From positions 1-64,000 of the forward strand of contig JANQPQ010000005.1 of NCBI GenBank assembly GCA_028285445.1: a stretch of DNA of 64,000 bases. The letters are read 5' to 3'. The notes under the pieces are model-generated. The model was not told where the DNA came from, made no database searches, and worked only from the letters and a program-made list of their open reading frames with translations. Each line of letters opens with the position of its first letter. Positions within the stretch are counted from its first letter, which is position 1. Below, piece after piece: positions 8,374-16,757 of this stretch. The translations under genes were made by a program, and so were the position numbers. This DNA comes from Cyclobacteriaceae bacterium (GTDB taxonomy: Bacteria; Bacteroidota; Bacteroidia; Cytophagales; Cyclobacteriaceae).

Positions 8374-9660
8374 TTAGCGTTGAGCGGTATTGCGATGTTC
8401 CTTATCCCTGGCCATGGCCTTGGCAACAATCTTTTTGGCCACTCGGGGGTAATGCTCCATAATCCGATCAAAAATCTTCTTGTCAAGTTTATAGAGGTCG
8501 CTGTAGGTCTTCGAGATCATAGTGGCTGATCTGGGTTCTTTCTTGAAGAGTGCCATTTCACCAAAGAAATCACCATCGGAAAAGGTAGCAAACTCCTTTT
8601 CCTGATGTTTGTCTACGGCTACTAATTCTCCACTAAGTACAAAGTACATGGCATCACCATCGTCACCTTCGCGGAATAGCACATCGTTGGGAGTGAGTAC
8701 CACCGGAGAAAGATGCAGGGCAATCTCATCGATAAATTCCTGGCTTGCATCCTGGAATAGAAATATTTTCTCTAACACTTCATTCTTCAGATGTAAAGAC
8801 ACTTCTCGGCTAAGATTGTCAGGAAGCCCTTTTAGGAATTTAGCTTCATCGTATCCTGAGCGTTTTTTCCATTGGTAGGTGTAGTAGAAATTGATTTTAT
8901 CCTGAAGTTCTTTAGGCAGACCCCGATATCTGACCAGTGCTGACAGCCGATCCATGTTTTCGCCGTATTTTACAGTGGCAGGATCTTTTCTGGTTAAGAA
9001 CCCGGCCACATTACCCACAATATAGCCTAGCACCCCAATGCCGATGATTTGCACAAACATAGAGTACAGATACTCACCATCTGTTGTCGGCACAATGTCT
9101 CCGTAGCCCACAGAGGTTAGGGTAGTCACTACCCAGTAGAGCGATCGGATGTAATTAGACGCAAATGAGAGTTCAGACTGCAGGCCTATCATGGCTAGCC
9201 AACCAGCACTGAGCCAGTGGGAACAGAGTGCTACCCAATAGATGAAAAAGAGGATGGTAAGCGGGTAATTGTACTTTACCTCCCGCTTTAAGTAAAAGCG
9301 CATGAAATTTCTAATTTTCAAAAGCTTAACTAGTCTCAATAACCGAAGGTAGGGGTTGCCGGTAAGCACCTCAATAGGAACCGCAGCTACAATATCTGTT
9401 AGCAGCCAACGGCGATGTCCAATCAGTGCATTAGAGTTAATTCCGTCGTTGCCAGCTGAGTCTTCGTTGGTGGCCCAATAGCAAATGGGGATGTCAGCAA
9501 AAAAAATGAGGTTGATTGCCCAGTAAAGAAGCGAGAACTGATTAACCGCTTCCGGAACGATAATATCCAGTGGAATATAGACGGCCAGGCCAGCAGTTGC
9601 TAGCATAACCAACACATTCCACGCTGCAAATATCGATGCTTTATTCATGTATTGAACCAA
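8374..9660 (-). CDS. Voltage/cyclic-nucleotide-gated potassium channel homologue
   Basis: The protein has 428 residues. Six membrane helices include an S4-like segment with regularly spaced basic residues (about 103-126, YLRLLRLVKLLKIR). The pore loop carries the K+ selectivity filter TSVGYGD at 182-188. After a linker resembling the C-linker of CNG/HCN channels comes a cyclic-nucleotide-binding domain at about 300-420, with the phosphate-binding cassette FFGEMALFKKEPRSAT at 365-380, including E368 and R377. This layout matches bacterial CNG and eukaryotic HCN/EAG-like channels, so ligand-gated K+ flux is expected, with cAMP or cGMP as the likely ligand. An internal ATG at 9648 is an alternative start. 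It stands next to the serine hydrolase gene, with no functional link seen. Confidence 0.92.
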   Translation of the reverse strand: MVQYMNKASIFAAWNVLVMLATAGLAVYIPLDIIVPEAVNQFSLLYWAINLIFFADIPICYWATNEDSAGNDGINSNALIGHRRWLLTDIVAAVPIEVLTGNPYLRLLRLVKLLKIRNFMRFYLKREVKYNYPLTILFFIYWVALCSHWLSAGWLAMIGLQSELSFASNYIRSLYWVVTTLTSVGYGDIVPTTDGEYLYSMFVQIIGIGVLGYIVGNVAGFLTRKDPATVKYGENMDRLSALVRYRGLPKELQDKINFYYTYQWKKRSGYDEAKFLKGLPDNLSREVSLHLKNEVLEKIFLFQDASQEFIDEIALHLSPVVLTPNDVLFREGDDGDAMYFVLSGELVAVDKHQEKEFATFSDGDFFGEMALFKKEPRSATMISKTYSDLYKLDKKIFDRIMEHYPRVAKKIVAKAMARDKEHRNTAQR

Positions 9661-9716
9661 TTCCAGTCAATTACCACGTCACCCTATTCGTATCTTACTC
9701 GCTGGAATTGACCGTT

Positions 9717-11627
9717 CTAGGTTTCTAAAGATATCAATATCTTTTTTCTATCGTTGCGTCGAATGGATTTGAAGAAATCTATCAACTGCTGATACTTCTC
9801 TTTATCGTATTTTCCTTTGTTGGTTTTGTAAGTTCTTTTGTAAACCAAGCGATTATCAACCATATCGTAAGTAACGTTATAGGTTCCGAAATCACTTTCT
9901 ATGCTTACAGGTTCCGGTAACTTCTCAATAAATGCCCCGGCGGGAATTTCGAATACTAGAGAGTCTTGTACAAGTCGGCTTTGCCGGAAGTAAATCGGGG
10001 TTTTTCTATCCATGCTGGGAGGAACAAACCGACTTTCACTGAACATGTTTGGCTTTAGGAATAATCTCTTACCAGTGGTTGAGGCCAGGCCACGGATGCC
10101 CAGGTCCAAAGTCAAGTCGATTTCGGGTATCATTCCCTTGGTTTCCTTTATCTGGAACTCATTAAGGTCATAATTGGGGATGTCCACGTAGTTCTTAATC
10201 CACTTGTCTTGCTTGTCTTTAGTTTGGTAGTAGAACCCACGTAAATCTCTAAAGTCTACCGCGCTCCCTTTAAATTCAAAAGCGACAGCAGCATCGGCAT
10301 CACCCAATTTGTCTATCTTAATAAGCCCAGAAGAGCTAATTCTATTATTTTCATGCTCGTAGGAGGGAGTATGCACAATTTTGCCGCCTTCTTCCGAAAT
10401 CACCAATACGTCCCTGTCGCCGGTGAAATCACCCAAATAGCCCATCGGGACATTTTGGCTGGTACACTCCAACCATAAGGTGTCTCCTTTATTAGGAACA
10501 CAAAGAATGATATGGTTGAAAACGTCGTCGGGAAACTCTTTATCTACACTAGGTGGCCTGCTTCCACCGTATACCCAGGTGTAGTGGGATTTAATACCCG
10601 CTGCCTTTAGCAGCGATTGTGTATAGAACGAAAGTGCTTTACAATCGCCGTATCCTTCATTGTCAACTATACTGGTGTTAAATGGCTGGAAGCCTCCAAT
10701 GCCAAGTTGGATACTTACATAGCGCGTACGGCTTTGCATGTATTCATAAACAATCCTTATCTTCTCTTTGTCATCACTTATTCCTGCAACCAGTTCTTGT
10801 ATTTTGCTTTTGGTGGCCGAACCCAGATCATCCCTACCGGCATTAAGCGAGAGTTGCCATTCTGCCAAATCGTCCCAGGAGTTCATGCTGCCCTCATACC
10901 CTTCATATTTAAAAGAGGTAGGCCCCAATTTAACGCCAGCATTGCTAGGTAGACCTTTACCAAATATTTCATACTCTTGCGCCTTCCATGAGTCAAATGT
11001 CCACGAATAGGAGATAATCCCTTTTTTCTCTGAAATCAAGGGAGCGGTTTTTACCCCGAACATCTTATACCTGGGTTTCAAACTTGTCGGAGCGGTTACC
11101 TTATAGGAAGACTTCTGGACCGAAACGTTTTCATCGGGCAATACAATCCAGTTTGGCACTGTGTATAGATACTTGTATCCGAACTGAAACTCGAACTCAA
11201 CAGTATAGGGGTAATCTTCTTGCGTGAGATCAGCGTATTTAACACGGTTGTCTTCATAGAGGCTTGCACCGCTGATAGCACTTTGATCTATGATATCACT
11301 CTTTTTCAGCTTTTTGATGATTGCTCCATGCTTGTCGTAAACTGAAGCAGAAAAATCCTCAAGCTTCTTCAGCTTATCATAATAGGCGAACACATAGCCA
11401 TGCTCTTTGGCCTTTTCATTGAGGATGGTAATAACCTTTCGCTCGCGGTAAGTGGCGCGGTCAATAGATTCGATATTAAATTCACCTTCTTGTACCCGAA
11501 AAACGGCATTTGCATTTTCCTTTAATTCCTCTGGAATATTTGTTACCGAGTATTGCGCCTGAACAGACACAGACACGAACGTGCCTATCAGCATCAGTAG
11601 CGTTAATATTTGACCTGGCATCTTCAT
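9717..11627 (-). CDS. DUF3857 / transglutaminase-like protein with intact catalytic triad
   Basis: This is a secreted 636-residue protein with a signal peptide (residues 1-24, ending VQA). An N-terminal DUF3857 beta domain (about 45-230) is followed by a transglutaminase-like core. The core has the Cys-His-acid triad: C329 in YGDCKALSF, H372 in VFNHIILCV and E387 in LWLECTSQ. The glutamate in place of the usual aspartate is, as I recall, normal for this subgroup. A C-terminal beta domain follows. It probably acts in the periplasm as a peptidase or transglutaminase on an unknown substrate. It is one base downstream of its paralogue at 11629-13566, so the two are co-transcribed and perhaps form a heterodimer. 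Confidence 0.88.
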   Translation of the reverse strand: MKMPGQILTLLMLIGTFVSVSVQAQYSVTNIPEELKENANAVFRVQEGEFNIESIDRATYRERKVITILNEKAKEHGYVFAYYDKLKKLEDFSASVYDKHGAIIKKLKKSDIIDQSAISGASLYEDNRVKYADLTQEDYPYTVEFEFQFGYKYLYTVPNWIVLPDENVSVQKSSYKVTAPTSLKPRYKMFGVKTAPLISEKKGIISYSWTFDSWKAQEYEIFGKGLPSNAGVKLGPTSFKYEGYEGSMNSWDDLAEWQLSLNAGRDDLGSATKSKIQELVAGISDDKEKIRIVYEYMQSRTRYVSIQLGIGGFQPFNTSIVDNEGYGDCKALSFYTQSLLKAAGIKSHYTWVYGGSRPPSVDKEFPDDVFNHIILCVPNKGDTLWLECTSQNVPMGYLGDFTGDRDVLVISEEGGKIVHTPSYEHENNRISSSGLIKIDKLGDADAAVAFEFKGSAVDFRDLRGFYYQTKDKQDKWIKNYVDIPNYDLNEFQIKETKGMIPEIDLTLDLGIRGLASTTGKRLFLKPNMFSESRFVPPSMDRKTPIYFRQSRLVQDSLVFEIPAGAFIEKLPEPVSIESDFGTYNVTYDMVDNRLVYKRTYKTNKGKYDKEKYQQLIDFFKSIRRNDRKKILISLET

Positions 11628-11628
11628 G

Positions 11629-13566
11629 CTATTGTTGCTTTAATACCACGCTTTCTGCCTGCTTAGCTACCACTTGCGCATAGAATTCTCTTAGGGGCCC
11701 ATATTCTTCCGCCTGGAATTCAGTTCGGTTTATTATGAAGCGGGAGGTGAGTGAGATGCTATTTCCTACTTGTTGGATTTGGTAGAGAAAGGTACCCGAT
11801 TTATTGGGCAGGCCAATTGCCAAAGGTTGAGGTAACTCATCTACCACATAGCCATCTGGAATTTGAATTCGATAGGAAACGGTTTTGTTGTATGGGGCTC
11901 CATAGTTTACCGGAAACAACCTCTCCTTCGACTCAAAAGGATTTTCTTCCATTCGTGAGTATAGGAAAGGATTGAATATTAAGAGGTCTCCAGCCATTTC
12001 GGCGTAATCTTCAATTTCCATCTCAATGGATTCCTTCACTTTCGATTTTACATCTTCCATGCCTTCCACTTCGTGCTTGTCAATTATCCATGTCGCGTGG
12101 TTTTCGGCGAAATCAGTTTTGTAATCATCGATTGCATCTTCATTGTCATCTCGGAAATCAATGGCGCTATAACCGCCCCGGGAGATGTCTATTTTGCCTA
12201 GGATAATGCCATCCATATCTACTTCAAACGAACCAGTAAGGAAAAGCTGATTTCCGACCTTGGGTGTGAGACTTACCCACCGAGCATTTTTGGATATTAC
12301 CAGACCCTTGTCGTTAATACATTTTTCAGGCAATACACCAAAGGGGATGTCTTTTTCACTAGCATCAAGAAGAATATCTTCTTCACCAACTCGGGCGCAG
12401 GCCACGGTGTAGTTAAAATTTGATTGCATAGGATAGACTGGATGAATTCTACCGTGGCTTCTGGTACTGAGCCAAACAATATTGCTCTCTATTCCTACCT
12501 CATTTAGCATTGCTACCGTAAATCGGTTGGTGTTGGTCCTGTTGGCTTTTTTGTTGTTAAGAATTTGCCGAAGCCGGCTTTCTGAATCGTCCCCATCATA
12601 TTCAATATTGTCTTGTACGTATTCAAAAATTGCCTGTACTTTCTCCATTTCCGTCATGCCAGCCTTAACAACTTTGGCCACCTCTTCTTTTAGAAATTTG
12701 TTGTCAACCAGGTCGGTTCCGTAGAATTCCTTGCCTGCCAGCTCCTTACTCATCTGGAAGTAACTGGCAGGAAGATAGTTCCTGTCAACCTGGCCGGGAA
12801 TGTATATTGATGCGAGCTCGAAACTAACGTTGCTGATATAGTCACCCCGGGAGGTCATATATGGTTCGTCCTTGAATGGGGTTACATCTTTGGCCACAAA
12901 ACGGGTTACATCCATTCGAAAATTGCTGCCACCGTAAGTGCCGTTTTTGCTGGTGGTTTCGTAAGCAGCCAGCTTAACGAAGCCTTTCATTATTTGGCGA
13001 TACTTAAAGTACTCTGGAAGAGATACTATGTATTCGCTGTGACGTACCGGAATAGATTGCTGAAAATACCAATTTGAAAGTCGACCCCAACTGCCGTAGC
13101 CTACGGTGTATGAATACTCGATAATTGAACCAACCTTAACATTGGGCAAGCTGAATCGTTTTTGCTTAACTCCCTCGCTAACTTCTTCGGTGAAGATGTT
13201 CTTCTTATCCAATTTGCTTTCGACCATCTTGCCATTTTCAAGATTGTAAGTAGATGCTTTAAGCTTTGAGACATGGTCTTTGGAGCCATATGGTATTTTA
13301 ATATCTCCACGATCGAATTCTGTGCTGTTGAAAATCTTTATGCGCACGTGGTGCTGTAAGGAGATATCGAAGTTGTGATCGAATGTAGTTAGACCAAAAT
13401 CCAGCAGAGTTTCTGCCCCGGCAGAGGAATCAATTGGTGAGTAGGACATTTCCAGGTCCTTGATATCAATTTCTCCGAACTTAGAGGGGCTTTTCTGGGC
13501 AATTAAGCCTGCTGCACTCAACAGGAGTAATATTCCTGCCAAGGCTGATTTAAGAGGCAATTTCAT
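11629..13566 (-). CDS. DUF3857 / transglutaminase-like protein with degenerate active site
   Basis: This 645-residue secreted paralogue of the downstream gene has a signal peptide (1-23, ending LIA), a DUF3857 domain and a transglutaminase-like core. Aligned without gaps to the neighbour from the conserved GI after the active-site helix (G358 here, G344 there), the triad positions read R343, Y386 and D401 instead of C329, H372 and E387. The nucleophile and histidine are therefore both lost and it should be enzymatically dead. Conserved length and fold argue that it is a functional pseudoenzyme, for example a partner or regulator of the active copy. It is first in the two-gene operon. Confidence 0.85.
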   Translation of the reverse strand: MKLPLKSALAGILLLLSAAGLIAQKSPSKFGEIDIKDLEMSYSPIDSSAGAETLLDFGLTTFDHNFDISLQHHVRIKIFNSTEFDRGDIKIPYGSKDHVSKLKASTYNLENGKMVESKLDKKNIFTEEVSEGVKQKRFSLPNVKVGSIIEYSYTVGYGSWGRLSNWYFQQSIPVRHSEYIVSLPEYFKYRQIMKGFVKLAAYETTSKNGTYGGSNFRMDVTRFVAKDVTPFKDEPYMTSRGDYISNVSFELASIYIPGQVDRNYLPASYFQMSKELAGKEFYGTDLVDNKFLKEEVAKVVKAGMTEMEKVQAIFEYVQDNIEYDGDDSESRLRQILNNKKANRTNTNRFTVAMLNEVGIESNIVWLSTRSHGRIHPVYPMQSNFNYTVACARVGEEDILLDASEKDIPFGVLPEKCINDKGLVISKNARWVSLTPKVGNQLFLTGSFEVDMDGIILGKIDISRGGYSAIDFRDDNEDAIDDYKTDFAENHATWIIDKHEVEGMEDVKSKVKESIEMEIEDYAEMAGDLLIFNPFLYSRMEENPFESKERLFPVNYGAPYNKTVSYRIQIPDGYVVDELPQPLAIGLPNKSGTFLYQIQQVGNSISLTSRFIINRTEFQAEEYGPLREFYAQVVAKQAESVVLKQQ

Positions 13567-13682
13567 AGTGCTAATAGTTACTTATTGGTATTAAATATAT
13601 AGACAATTTCTGCAAAGATCACTTTTTCTTAATGTGTTCTGGGGCAATAGTGTTACCCCCATACTATTTTGTAAATTTCACT

Positions 13683-14615
13683 ATGAAAAGGTATTCTAAA
13701 CCCTCCGCCATTTTTAGCATTATTGCTATTATTTTAAGCCATGTTGCTTATTCTCAAACTGATAGGCTTTCCCTCAAATACTTTGGAACTGCAGGATGGC
13801 AGATTTCCCATGACGGGTTTGTGGTTTTAGTAGACCCATATATCTCTCGTATTAAGCTTGGAACGGGTCCCTCAATTAGCCCTGAAGATAATAGACAGAG
13901 TTTTAGCAGATCAGATCGCTATATTCCTGATTCCACTTTGATAGATGAGTTGATACCACGGGCAGATTTTATTCTAGTCCACCATTCGCATTTTGATCAT
14001 CTATCCGATGTTCCCTACATAGCCCGGAAAACTGGTGCTAAGGTGATTGGTACGGAGACTACCATCAATATTCTGAGAGCTTATGGCATCCCTGATGACC
14101 AGGTCTATGCTGTGAGGGGAGGGGAAGACTACCAGTTCGAGAAATTTTCCGTTCGGATCATTCCTTCAATACATTCAGCATTGAGAGAAAAGCACTACTA
14201 CGATTCCAGGAAACTTCCGGAAAAACTAACTGTACCGTTAGCAATTTCAGATTTTATTGAAGGCGGTTCATTAATGTTTATGGTAAGGCTGGGAGGTAAG
14301 GAGATTCTTACTATGGGCTCAATGAATTTCGTAGAACGCGAGATCCAGGGCCTTACGCCCGATGTACTCCTTGCTGGCGTTAACGGGTCTCGCTTTGGTA
14401 TTTACAAGTACACAGAGCGGTTGCTGAAGGCTACCGGCATGCCTGCCATTGTTATTCCAACCCATTGGGATAACTTTCGAATACCCTACGGTTTTTCCCA
14501 GGAACCGGCAATTGAAGGCAAGCTTAAGCCATTCGTTAAAGAGGTAGCGGAGATTTCCGCGGAAACCAAAGTTATCTTACCTACCCATTTGGAAACAATT
14601 ATAATAGACCAATAA
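13683..14615 (+). CDS. Secreted metallo-beta-lactamase-fold hydrolase (UlaG-like)
   Basis: The gene is read from the ATG at 13683, which begins a proper signal peptide (MKRYSKPSAIFSIIAIILS, cleavage after YSQ). An upstream in-frame ATG at 13632 would add a non-signal stretch and lies across the likely promoter. The mature part opens with YFGTAGWQISHDGFVVLVDPY, the usual first strands of UlaG/PF12706-type proteins. The HxHxDH metal motif is VHHSHFDHLSD. Further metal ligands are probably in the IIPSIHSAL and VIPTHWDNFR segments. The expected activity is a Zn- or Mn-dependent hydrolase, perhaps a lactonase or phosphodiesterase, in the periplasm. It abuts the FG-GAP gene (2 bases), so they are co-transcribed. 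Confidence 0.85.
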   Translation: MKRYSKPSAIFSIIAIILSHVAYSQTDRLSLKYFGTAGWQISHDGFVVLVDPYISRIKLGTGPSISPEDNRQSFSRSDRYIPDSTLIDELIPRADFILVHHSHFDHLSDVPYIARKTGAKVIGTETTINILRAYGIPDDQVYAVRGGEDYQFEKFSVRIIPSIHSALREKHYYDSRKLPEKLTVPLAISDFIEGGSLMFMVRLGGKEILTMGSMNFVEREIQGLTPDVLLAGVNGSRFGIYKYTERLLKATGMPAIVIPTHWDNFRIPYGFSQEPAIEGKLKPFVKEVAEISAETKVILPTHLETIIIDQ

Positions 14616-14617
14616 CG

Positions 14618-15730
14618 ATGTTGAGATTCCTACTGGTAGCTTCGACCGCACTAATAGTAATTAGTTATGCTTACACCCAACCCAGGGTTTTCAGATCTCA
14701 TCCTTATGCCAAGTTGGGAACAGAAGCAAATCGAACTGCATCCGTAAGCCTTGGAGATCTGGATGGTGACGGAGACCTGGATGTGACGGTGGCCAACGGT
14801 CGGCATTGGGCCCAGCAAAACAAGGTTTTCTTCAATGATGGCCGCGGGTTCTTCAGAATCGCTATCAATTTGGGGTCAGAATTAAACACTACCTATGCAA
14901 CGCCTATGGCCGATTTAGATAGCGATGGCGATCTGGACGTAGTGGTTGGAAATGATCGGGTACAAGGCATTGTCTTTTATAATGAAAATGGAACTTTCCA
15001 AAGCAGTGCAAAATTTGCTGTAGATGGTAGGAATACCAGGAGTGTTACCTTATTTGACATTAACGGTGATAGGCATATCGATATCCTCCTTACTAATCGA
15101 GGCCAGGTTAATGATATCTTTCTCAATGATGGCAAAGGTAATTTTGATGAGCACACAACCTTTGGTCAACAAGATGACTCAACCATTGATGTAGTTGCCG
15201 CCGACCTTGACGGAGACGGCAACCAGGATCTGGTGCTAGCAAACAGAGATGGCCAGGCAAATTTTGTAGCCTACAACAACGGCAAGCTTGGCTTTGAAAG
15301 ACGAGTACAGTTTGGTACAGGTGAGGATGAAACCCGGGGAGTGGCAGTAGCTGATTTAAATGGCGATGGAAACCTTGATATTTGTACAGCAAACATTGGT
15401 GAGCCCAATGGAGTCTTCTTTGGAGATGGTAAGGGCGGATTTGCAGGTGCTACGAGTTTTGGTGACAGAGAAAGAACCTACTCCATTGTAGTGTCTGACC
15501 TGGACCTTGATGGCGACATTGATATAGTGGTTAGCAATGTAGGTGAGCAGAATGCCGTCTACTTCAATGATGGCAGTGGAAGTAAGTTCATCGAGCATCG
15601 GTTTGGGTTGGAAGAGGGCATTACTTACGGTGTTGCTGTTGGAGACCTTAATGCAGATAGCTTTCCGGACCTGATAACGGCAAATTCCGACGGTCAGAAC
15701 ATCGTCTATTTCAATAGAAGGCCTCAATAA
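14618..15730 (+). CDS. Secreted FG-GAP/VCBS repeat protein
   Basis: The protein has 370 residues with an N-terminal signal sequence (about 1-21). The rest is seven FG-GAP-like repeats, each with a calcium-binding-type loop: DLDGDGDLD, DLDSDGDLD, DINGDRHID, DLDGDGNQD, DLNGDGNLD, DLDLDGDID and the weaker DLNADSFPD. Together they should fold into a seven-bladed beta-propeller resembling integrin alpha domains. No enzymatic domain is present, so a binding or adhesive role at the surface is likely. It follows the metallo-hydrolase gene by two bases and precedes the creatininase-family gene by 23, suggesting a three-gene unit of exported proteins. The repeats are in protein sequence and produce only loose DNA repetition. 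Confidence 0.9.
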   Translation: MLRFLLVASTALIVISYAYTQPRVFRSHPYAKLGTEANRTASVSLGDLDGDGDLDVTVANGRHWAQQNKVFFNDGRGFFRIAINLGSELNTTYATPMADLDSDGDLDVVVGNDRVQGIVFYNENGTFQSSAKFAVDGRNTRSVTLFDINGDRHIDILLTNRGQVNDIFLNDGKGNFDEHTTFGQQDDSTIDVVAADLDGDGNQDLVLANRDGQANFVAYNNGKLGFERRVQFGTGEDETRGVAVADLNGDGNLDICTANIGEPNGVFFGDGKGGFAGATSFGDRERTYSIVVSDLDLDGDIDIVVSNVGEQNAVYFNDGSGSKFIEHRFGLEEGITYGVAVGDLNADSFPDLITANSDGQNIVYFNRRPQ

Positions 15731-15753
15731 TTCTTAAACACAAAAACTTAGTT

Positions 15754-16668
15754 ATGAAACTCGATAGACCCTTCGTAATTGGTCTCTTGACTTTAGTTAC
15801 GTCTTTGTCAGCTAGTGCCCAAACCAATCCGCTTTGGAAACAGGAAAAGGTGAAAAATTACCTGCCGCACATGACAGTGCCGGAGGTACAGGAGTTCTTA
15901 ACTAAATCTGATATAGTTATAATTCCCCTTGGGGCGTTAGAGCAGCATGGTAATCATTTACCTATCGGTACCGATTTTATCAATGGTGTAGAGAGGTGTA
16001 AACTTATCGCGCAAGAAAGGGATGTTTTGGTAGCTCCAATTTTAATGGCTGGTCAAAGCCCCTATCATATGGGTTTTGCCGGAACCATCACATTATCGGC
16101 CGAAACTATAATGCAAGTACACCTGGAAGCTGTGGAAAGCCTCATACGCCATGGCTTCAGAAGATTTATCATTATGAATGCTCATGGCGGCAACCGCGCT
16201 ATTTCCACCCTGTTAGTTGATCAAATAAATCAAACCACTAAAGGAGTAGCAGTTAGCTTTGGTCAGGCCATTGGGCCATTCCTAAAGTCGTCCAATGCAG
16301 AGAGAAGTTCCGTGCTCGATCGGCACGGAGGCACTGGAGAAACTTCTAATTCTCTCTATTTAATGCCCAACCTGGTGCAATTAGATAAAGCCGTTCCCGC
16401 CAGGTTAACTTTACCGGAACATCTACAAGAGATGCTCCCCGATGTGGTTGCCGGCGAACCGACTGCCCTGATGCTATTTTTAGCGGAAGGTCTCAAAGCT
16501 GAAGAAACAGGAAAGGGAACCTCTTCTGCCGAGATGTCGACCACTGGAGTATGGGGCGAAAGAGATCCAAAAGAGGGTACAGCTGCTCGAGGAGAAGCCT
16601 CGGCCCAAAGAATGGTTGCTGGAGCAGTGGCCTTTATTGACAAGTGGAACGAGCTCTGGAGAAAGTAG
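15754..16668 (+). CDS. Secreted creatininase-family amidohydrolase
   Basis: The protein has 304 residues with a signal peptide (1-22, ending ASA). It carries the creatininase-family motifs PLGALEQHGNHLPIGTD (E63, H65, D74) and NAHGGNR (H144), and a later HGGTGETS (H191, E196). These residues bind two metal ions in characterised members. Family substrates include creatinine, mycofactocin precursors and pterin or formamide compounds, so the substrate is unknown here. Export is unusual compared with classical cytoplasmic creatininase, but such secreted members occur in Bacteroidota. It lies downstream of the metallo-hydrolase and FG-GAP genes in the same direction. Confidence 0.88.
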   Translation: MKLDRPFVIGLLTLVTSLSASAQTNPLWKQEKVKNYLPHMTVPEVQEFLTKSDIVIIPLGALEQHGNHLPIGTDFINGVERCKLIAQERDVLVAPILMAGQSPYHMGFAGTITLSAETIMQVHLEAVESLIRHGFRRFIIMNAHGGNRAISTLLVDQINQTTKGVAVSFGQAIGPFLKSSNAERSSVLDRHGGTGETSNSLYLMPNLVQLDKAVPARLTLPEHLQEMLPDVVAGEPTALMLFLAEGLKAEETGKGTSSAEMSTTGVWGERDPKEGTAARGEASAQRMVAGAVAFIDKWNELWRK

Positions 16669-16757
16669 TTTTTTCATTAGATTTTGCGCTTACGTATAAC
16701 ACCTTTGGTGGATTTGATTCAATGCTTATATTGTAATAATTGAAAATCACTACATAA

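Noticed and set aside
14618..15730. Tandem DNA repeat or CRISPR-like array
   Set aside because: Repetition is at the protein level (FG-GAP loops); DNA spacing and sequence are too variable.
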